Assembly (NCBI RefSeq): GCF_003814875.1
Contig: NZ_RKQF01000001.1
Location: 11,222,001-11,286,000 of the forward strand
Length of the DNA stretch: 64,000 nt
Direction: 5' to 3'
Source: Streptomyces sp. Ag109_O5-1
GTDB taxonomy: Bacteria; Actinomycetota; Actinomycetes; Streptomycetales; Streptomycetaceae
The stretch's first letter is position 1. Each line of letters begins with the position of its first letter. The position numbers were made by a program, and so were the translations under genes. The notes below the pieces were generated by a model, which was not told the origin of the DNA, did no database searches, and saw only the letters and a list, made by a program, of their open reading frames with translations. Shown one piece after another: positions 59,048 to 64,000 of the stretch.

Positions 59048-60466
59048 GTGGCGTTCGCGGAGTCGGCGGGCGGTGGTGAGCCGATGTCCTCTCCCGAGCC
59101 GGCCCCGGAGTCCGGGCGACGGTCCTGGGCACCGCTGCTGGCGGTGTGCGCCGGGTATTTCATGGTGATCCTGGATGTGACCGCCATCAACGTCGCCGTG
59201 CCGGTGATCGGCCGGGAACTGTCGGCCTCGCTCACCGGCATTCAGTGGATCACCGACGGGTACACCCTGGTCTTCGCCGGATTCCTCCTGACCGGTGGCG
59301 CGCTGGGTGACCGGCTGGGGAGCCGTCGGGTGTTCTGCTGGGGAGTGGCGGTGTTCGTGCTGTCCTCGGCTGCGTGCGCGCTTGCGGCGAGTGCCCCGTC
59401 GCTGGTCGCGGCCCGGCTGATGGAGGGGCTCGGTGCGGCTCTGATCGTGCCTGGTTCCCTCGCCCTGCTCCAGCAGGCATACCCGGTGCCGGCCGCACGC
59501 TCGCGGGCTTTCGGGTTGTGGGGTTCGATGGCGGGCATCGCGGCCGCCATCGGTCCGCTGCTGGGTGGGCTGCTCGTCTCCACGGTGGGCTGGAGATGGG
59601 TGTTCCTCATCAACCTGCCTGTCGGTGCGGCCTGCTTGGTGCTGACACTTCGGCATGTGGCACGCTCACCGAAGCGCGCCGGCCGGGCCCTGGACTGGCC
59701 CGCGCAGTGCACGGTGGTGGCGGCGGTGGCACTGCTGACCGCGGCGCTCAACGAGGCCGGACGGCGAGGCTGGTCCGATCCGGCTGTTCTGGCCGGGGTG
59801 GGCCTGGCGGCGCTTTCCGCCGTGGCGTTCGCGGTGCGCGAGCGTCTGGCACGCTCTCCTGTCCTTCCGCCGAACCTGCTGCGTTCACGCGCGATGAGCG
59901 GTGGAGCCGTCATCGGCCTGCTGTTCAACTTCGGCTTCTACGGCATGATCTTCACCGCCAGTCTGGAATTCCAGCACCAGCGCGGCTTCAGCGCCCTCGG
60001 GACCGGGCTGGCCCTGTTCCCGGCGGTGGCGATGACCATGTTCGCCTCCGTGCTGTCCGGACGGCTGACCCGCTACACCGGCGACCGTCCGCTGGTGTTC
60101 TCCGGCATGCTCCTGGCCGCCCTGGGCCTGGCCGGCTGGGCCGCGGCGGGAGCGGACCCCGCCTACCCGCTGCTGGTGGCCCCGATGATGGCCGCGGGAT
60201 TCGGTACCTCCTTCGCCCTCACCGGTTCAACCGCCACCGTGATGGGTGCCGCACCTCCGGAGTACTCGGGCGCCGCCTCCGCCCTGTTCAACACCACCCG
60301 CCAGATCGGCAGCGCCACCGGTGTCGCGCTCGGCGGCAGCCTCCTTGCCACAGCCGGCGGCTACGGCACCGGGCTGCGCACCAGCATGGCCGTCAGCGCG
60401 CTCGCCTACCTGGCTGCTGCAGGCCTCGCCTTGCTGTGCGTGCCCGCAATGCCGAAAAAGACCTAG
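59048..60466 (+). CDS. MFS transporter, DHA2 family (14-helix drug exporter)
   Basis: A 472-residue efflux protein. The first helix ends in ILDVTAINVAVPVIGRELS (DHA2 motif D1), WITDGYTLVFAGFLLTGGAL, GDRLGSRRVF (motif A), and GPLLGGLLVSTVGWRWVFLI (motif C region, GxxxGPxxGG) follow. About 14 helices can be counted, ending AGLALLCVPAMPKKT. It probably expels a drug or metabolite with protons. Start: GTG 59048 has GGAG at a good distance; ATG 59084 would remove 12 residues. No dedicated regulator is adjacent except the decayed IS upstream. Confidence 0.92.
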   Translation: MAFAESAGGGEPMSSPEPAPESGRRSWAPLLAVCAGYFMVILDVTAINVAVPVIGRELSASLTGIQWITDGYTLVFAGFLLTGGALGDRLGSRRVFCWGVAVFVLSSAACALAASAPSLVAARLMEGLGAALIVPGSLALLQQAYPVPAARSRAFGLWGSMAGIAAAIGPLLGGLLVSTVGWRWVFLINLPVGAACLVLTLRHVARSPKRAGRALDWPAQCTVVAAVALLTAALNEAGRRGWSDPAVLAGVGLAALSAVAFAVRERLARSPVLPPNLLRSRAMSGGAVIGLLFNFGFYGMIFTASLEFQHQRGFSALGTGLALFPAVAMTMFASVLSGRLTRYTGDRPLVFSGMLLAALGLAGWAAAGADPAYPLLVAPMMAAGFGTSFALTGSTATVMGAAPPEYSGAASALFNTTRQIGSATGVALGGSLLATAGGYGTGLRTSMAVSALAYLAAAGLALLCVPAMPKKT

Positions 60467-60513
60467 GACGTTTTGAGGCCGTCGGGCAGGCCAGGCAGCC
60501 TGCGATGCGCCGA

Positions 60514-60771
60514 TCAGGAGGCCGGATGCGGTATCCGGCCCGGTTGATTCCCCGCCCGTGGCGGCGGGCCCGGCCCTGCGGGTTCACAGCGTGCGGACAC
60601 CGCGATGAGCACGCGCGGGTCGTCGGAGCCGTAGGCGTACGCCGCCCCACGTTTCTTGGGCTGTCGCAGGCGGAGGTACCGCACTCTCCGGCCTCGGCGA
60701 GCGGAACCATAGGGGATCCGCAATTCTGCAAGGGCGCCACTGGCGTCCGTGACATGAACGATGTGCACCAT
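60514..60771 (-). CDS. Possible small ORF
   Basis: An 85-codon frame from ATG 60771 (MVHIVHVTDASGALAELRIP, a basic middle, then AAYAYGSDDPRVLIAVSA). The first half looks protein-like, but no family is recognised, the ribosome site (GACGAGA) is weak, and the C-terminal 25 residues are low-complexity proline-rich. It may equally be a remnant. The rest of the 490-base gap holds nothing that I can identify. Confidence 0.25.
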   Translation of the reverse strand: MVHIVHVTDASGALAELRIPYGSARRGRRVRYLRLRQPKKRGAAYAYGSDDPRVLIAVSARCEPAGPGPPPRAGNQPGRIPHPAS

Positions 60772-60955
60772 GTTCTCGTCGTGAGCGGCGCGTTGTCCGG
60801 CACGGCAGTGAGGCACCGTTGGCCGTGATGACTGAGGAGGGCGTGGTGGCGAATACGCGGCGCGTGGCCATGACTCCAGCTGTGACCGGATCGGTCCGCA
60901 CCCGGACCCGATGGGGCCTGTCGTCATTCCGGCCCCGCCGGTCAGGCTAGGGAGC

Positions 60956-61555
60956 ATGAACCGAGCACTGATCGTCATCGACGTCCAGGAATCCTTCCGC
61001 GCGCACCCGCTGTGGCAGACCATCTCCAACCCGAAGATCGCCGACCAGGTGGACCGACTGGTCCGGCTCGCCCGCCGGGCCGGGGACCTGGTCGTGTGGG
61101 TGCTGCATTCCGAGCCCGGCAGTGGCGATGTCTTCGACCCGGCCCTCGGCCATGTCCGGCTGATGGAGGAGTTGCAGCGGCGGGACACGGAACCGCTGGT
61201 CCACAAGACCTCGCACAACGCCTTCACCACCACCAATCTGCAGCAACTCCTCACCGAGCGCGGCATCCACGAACTCACCGTCTGCGGCATCCGAACCGAG
61301 CAGTGCGTCGAGACCACCACCCGCGTCGCAAGCGACTTCGGGTACCAGGTCACGTTCGTCGTCGACGCCACCGCGACCAACCCCATCCCGCACCGCGACG
61401 CCCACGCCGACCAGAGCATCGCCGAACTGCTGTCGGACCCCCGTACCCTGAGCGCCGAGGAGATCATCAGGCGCACCGAGTACGCCCTGGCCGGACGCTT
61501 CGCCACCATCACCACCGTCGGGCAACTGGAGGCCGCGGCCGAGCCTGGGGCATGA
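60956..61555 (+). CDS. Isochorismatase family hydrolase
   Basis: A 199-residue cysteine hydrolase-like protein. ALIVIDVQESFRAHPLWQTI has the catalytic aspartate (IDVQ), VVWVLHSEPGSGDVFDP the substrate loop, LVHKTSHNAFTTTNL the lysine, and HELTVCGIRTEQCVETTTRV the nucleophile cysteine (RTEQC) after the cis-peptide region. Family members hydrolyse isochorismate, nicotinamide, or N-carbamoyl compounds; the substrate is not clear here. ATG 60956 follows GGGAG. The GlxA-type regulator gene begins 10 bases after its stop, so both are co-transcribed. Confidence 0.92.
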   Translation: MNRALIVIDVQESFRAHPLWQTISNPKIADQVDRLVRLARRAGDLVVWVLHSEPGSGDVFDPALGHVRLMEELQRRDTEPLVHKTSHNAFTTTNLQQLLTERGIHELTVCGIRTEQCVETTTRVASDFGYQVTFVVDATATNPIPHRDAHADQSIAELLSDPRTLSAEEIIRRTEYALAGRFATITTVGQLEAAAEPGA

Positions 61556-61565
61556 TGACCAGATC

Positions 61566-62477
61566 GTGAGCCACATCGCCTTTCTCCTGGTGCCCGGACT
61601 CCACCTGCTGGACCTGGCAGGCCCCGCGCAGGTCTTCTCCACGGCCTCCGACTTCGGGCACCCCTACACACTCAGCTACATCGCAGAACAGCCGCTGGTC
61701 CCCACCGCTCAGGGCCTGCCACTGGTGGCCCGGCTCGACTGGCCCGAGCTCGGACCCGAGGACTTGATCGTGGTGCCCGGCTGGCGGGCGTTCACCCTGG
61801 CCGACAGCCCCGCCGTCGGCGCGGCCGGCCTGCGCTCTCTCCACGACCACCACGCCAGGGGCGGGACCGTCGCCAGCGTCTGTGCGGGGGCCGAGGTGCT
61901 CGGCAGAGCAGGCCTGCTCGACGGCCGCCGCTGCACCACCCACCACGATGTGCAGGACGAGCTCGCACGCCGCTACCCCAGGGCGACGGTCGTCCGTGAT
62001 GTGCTGTACACCGCCGACGACCGAGTGGTCACCTCGGCCGGCATCGCCAGCGGCATCGACCTGGCCCTGCACCTGATCGCCACCCGGCACGGCTCCGCCG
62101 TTGCCGCACAGGTGGCCCGGGACATGGTCGTCTACGCTCGGCGCAACGGCCATGAATCCCAGGCCAGCGCGATGCTCAGGTACCGATCCCACCTTGACGA
62201 CACCGTGCACCACGCCCAGGACCTGCTCGACGCCCGTTTCGACCGACCGATGCCACTGTCCGCCCTGGCCGCGACCGTGGGCGTGAGCGAACGTACCCTC
62301 ACCCGTCTCTTCACCCGTGCCACCGGCGGCCTCACCCCACTGCGTTATCAGCAAACCCTCCGTCTCGAACGCGCCGAACACCTCATCAGCCACGGCACCA
62401 CGGTCGATGCCGCCGCCCGCGCGGTCGGCTTCGGCGACGCCCGCATGCTGCGTCGCCTGCGAGCTCGCGAGCACTGA
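61566..62477 (+). CDS. GlxA family AraC-type regulator (DJ-1/PfpI plus HTH)
   Basis: A 303-residue regulator. The DJ-1/PfpI-like domain (about 1-190) contains FLLVPGLHLLDLAGPAQVFS, LIVVPGWRAFTL, VASVCAGAEVLGRAGLLDGR with the nucleophile-position cysteine, and VVTSAGIASGIDLALHLIAT. An AraC HTH follows (about 215-300; PLSALAATVGVSERTLTRLF, LTPLRYQQTLRLERAEHLIS), but the last helix ends early (RMLRRLRAREH), giving a slightly short C-terminus. GTG 61566 is 10 bases after the isochorismatase stop. It probably regulates that gene or acts on a nearby target. Confidence 0.9.
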   Translation: MSHIAFLLVPGLHLLDLAGPAQVFSTASDFGHPYTLSYIAEQPLVPTAQGLPLVARLDWPELGPEDLIVVPGWRAFTLADSPAVGAAGLRSLHDHHARGGTVASVCAGAEVLGRAGLLDGRRCTTHHDVQDELARRYPRATVVRDVLYTADDRVVTSAGIASGIDLALHLIATRHGSAVAAQVARDMVVYARRNGHESQASAMLRYRSHLDDTVHHAQDLLDARFDRPMPLSALAATVGVSERTLTRLFTRATGGLTPLRYQQTLRLERAEHLISHGTTVDAAARAVGFGDARMLRRLRAREH

Positions 62478-62603
62478 CGAGCAGCACAGTGCACAGCACT
62501 GAGCCTCCGCCAACTTGAAATCACAGGTCAAAGAGCGGGTGTGACCGGTTCTCGGGGTGCTCATGCTGGTCGTGGGCGACAGTCCGCGGAGTAGATCATC
62601 CGT

Positions 62604-62699
62604 CAGCGGTTGACTTCGAGGTTCGTCAGAACAAGCAGGGCGCGCAGGAGGTGGGTGGCGCGGGCGGGGTCGGTGCGGAGTTTGGTGAGGGTCCGCCAG
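62604..62699 (-). pseudogene. C-terminal end of a DDE transposase
   Basis: The frame reads WRTLTKLRTDPARATHLLRA, then LLVLTNLEVNR and TGA. This is the last helix of a common IS5-like Streptomyces transposase. Everything upstream of it is replaced by the IS110 element, which begins within about 20 bases. The IS110 insertion probably split this older element, although its other half is not in the window. Confidence 0.65.
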
Positions 62700-64000
62700 A
62701 TACCTCACGTTGCCAAGGTGTCAAGCTGCGGTGGCGAGTTCGGTGGGGAACGCGATTTGCTCATCGAACAACTCGCGCTTTTGCAGGCAGTGGTAGAGCT
62801 GGCCGAGCAAGCGGTTGGACAGGTTCCTGCGGGCTGCGGCGTTCCAGTCTCCGTGCTCGTCGCGACGGCGACGATAGTGGGCTTTGGCACCTGGTGATCC
62901 GTTCGGCGCGGCGAAGGCCCAGAGGTATCCGGCGTGGTTGAGCCGGTCGTTCTTCACCCAGCGGCGGGTGATGCTCGACTTCTTGCCGGAGGCGCGGGTG
63001 ATCGGTGAGGAGCCGGCGTATGCCTTCAGGCCGCGGGCGTCAGCGAAGCGGGTGCGGTCGTCGCCGATTTCGGCGAGGATCCGGGCGGCGAGCTGGACGC
63101 CGAGGCCGGGGAAGCTTGTCAGGATCTCGGCGTCGGGGTGCTGAGGGAACGCTTCTTCCACCGCCTCGGCGAGCTGGTCGGCGGCAGTGCAAGCGGCGTC
63201 GAGCTGCATGAGGAGGGCGAGCATCTGCTTGCCGAGGGCGTCCTCGACGAGCGGTGGCTGGTGGGCCCACTTGGCGCGGAAGATGTTACGGAGGCGATCG
63301 GCCTCGGCTTCGATGCCGCGCTGGCGGCCGGCACGCTTGAGGGCCGCCTGCACCTGGGCGCGGGTCAGTTGCGCTGCCTGCGTCGAGGTCGGGGCGATCT
63401 TGAGGAGCTCACGGGTCTCGGGTCGGCACAGGCCGTTGGTCCAGGTGGCGAACGCGTTCAGGGCGGCCGGGTAGTACTCGCGTAGCAGGGGACGGAGCTG
63501 GTTGGCGAGCTGTTGCCGGTTCCACAAGGCGTCCTGCTGAGCGCGTGCGAGGACGGAGATCGCCCGCCCGAGATCGGAGTCGTCGGGCAGCGGCTGGTGG
63601 GCGTGCATGTCGGTGCGCAGGATGTTCGCCAGGACCAGGGCGTCGCCGGGATCGGACTTCTTGCGCGAGACGCTGTGCCGGTCGCGGTAGCGGGCGGCGG
63701 CCAGCGGGTTGATCGCGTACACCTTCCGCTTGCCGGTCCGCAGCACGGCGACCAGCAGGCCGCGGGAGGTCTCGATAGCGACTGGGATCGGCGTCGCCTC
63801 GGTGTCGCCGTGCTCGGCGAGCAGCTCCAGCAGGACCTTGTAGCCGACGGCGTCGTCGGTTATGTGCCGCTTGGCCACTAACCTGCCGGTGTCGTCGACC
63901 AGGGCCACGTCGTGGGTGCGTTCGGCCCAGTCGATTCCACAGTAGATCAAGGCAGTTCCTTCCTGATGTGCTGATGTTTGCGCTGGTCACGAGCGCATGC
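62700..64000 (-). mobile_element. IS110-family element (runs out of the window)
   Basis: Holds an intact transposase gene. The upstream non-coding end lies beyond 64000. In the IS110 group that region encodes the bridge RNA; only the first 50 bases (63951-64000) are visible. The downstream boundary is set at the DDE remnant. Confidence 0.8.
62721..63950 (-). CDS. IS110 family transposase (DEDD recombinase)
   Basis: A 409-residue IS110-type recombinase. The N-terminal RuvC-like DEDD domain has CGIDWAERTHDVALVDDTGR (first D), PVAIETSRGLLV (E), and RKKSDPGDALVLANILRTD (two D). The C-terminal domain (LTSFPGLGVQLAARILAEIG, DARGLKAYAGSSPITRASGKK, RRWVKNDRLNHAGYLWAF) carries the conserved serine near SSPITRASG. 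No frame break is visible, so it may be active. The start codon is TTG 63950 with AGGAAGGAA upstream. In this family a non-coding bridge RNA from the element end guides target choice. Confidence 0.95.
   Translation of the reverse strand: MIYCGIDWAERTHDVALVDDTGRLVAKRHITDDAVGYKVLLELLAEHGDTEATPIPVAIETSRGLLVAVLRTGKRKVYAINPLAAARYRDRHSVSRKKSDPGDALVLANILRTDMHAHQPLPDDSDLGRAISVLARAQQDALWNRQQLANQLRPLLREYYPAALNAFATWTNGLCRPETRELLKIAPTSTQAAQLTRAQVQAALKRAGRQRGIEAEADRLRNIFRAKWAHQPPLVEDALGKQMLALLMQLDAACTAADQLAEAVEEAFPQHPDAEILTSFPGLGVQLAARILAEIGDDRTRFADARGLKAYAGSSPITRASGKKSSITRRWVKNDRLNHAGYLWAFAAPNGSPGAKAHYRRRRDEHGDWNAAARRNLSNRLLGQLYHCLQKRELFDEQIAFPTELATAA

Overview
The window looks like a piece of a Streptomyces chromosome, probably an arm or another accessory region. 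GC content and third-position GC are high, GTG starts and GTGA overlaps are frequent, there is an SsgA-like sporulation/division protein, a large LuxR (LAL) regulator, a SpoIIE-type phosphatase, several MmyB-type XRE regulators, and many decayed insertion sequences. No rRNA, tRNA or phage structural gene is visible.

1-9.5 kb: a leftward unit (wrecked lpd-like gene, nadC, phzF-like, DUF1330) faces a LysR gene. A gene graveyard follows: the tail of an MmyB-type regulator, a frameshifted IS5-family element, a decayed type I-E CRISPR remnant without cas genes, and the head of a secreted peptidase. Then come an intact secreted purple-acid-phosphatase-like enzyme and the C-terminal part of a secreted glycosidase.

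9.5-24 kb: an unusual FHA-FAD monooxygenase fusion, then a run of small redox modules, each beside a regulator: SDR/XRE, SDR/TetR with visible operators, SDR plus zinc alcohol dehydrogenase/XRE, flavodoxin-like reductase/LysR. An IS200/IS605 element with intact tnpA and a gutted tnpB sits beside a CoA-transferase fragment. A GH88-type hydrolase follows.

24-42 kb: the best preserved part. It holds a DUF485-solute symporter pair with a tandem-repeat leader, an L,D-transpeptidase lipoprotein, a GCS2-type glutamate-cysteine ligase, a class V PLP enzyme, a secreted dipeptidase with a discoidin domain, a D-cysteine-desulfhydrase-like enzyme, an OsmC protein, the LAL regulator and a GAF-PAS-GAF-SpoIIE phosphatase.

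42-50 kb: a leftward ssgA-like / 51-codon ORF / marR set, a small secreted protein, a frameshifted FUSC gene, a YbaK-UbiX junk chimera behind a GNAT gene, a TetR gene, a dienelactone hydrolase facing a GlxA-type AraC regulator, and a broken serine recombinase.

50-64 kb: IS remnants (ISL3, IS5 types) alternate with a methyltransferase, DUF1963, GNAT, an HTH regulator with four evenly spaced TTGCAA boxes, a membrane-anchored hydrolase, a DHA2 transporter, and an isochorismatase-GlxA pair. The window ends in an apparently intact IS110-family element inserted beside an older transposase remnant. I did not find a clear new defence system. The strongest candidates for something undescribed are the FHA-FAD fusion, the iteron-like operator arrays, and the mobile-element derivatives. 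Assignments come from reading motifs and family resemblance; no searches were run.
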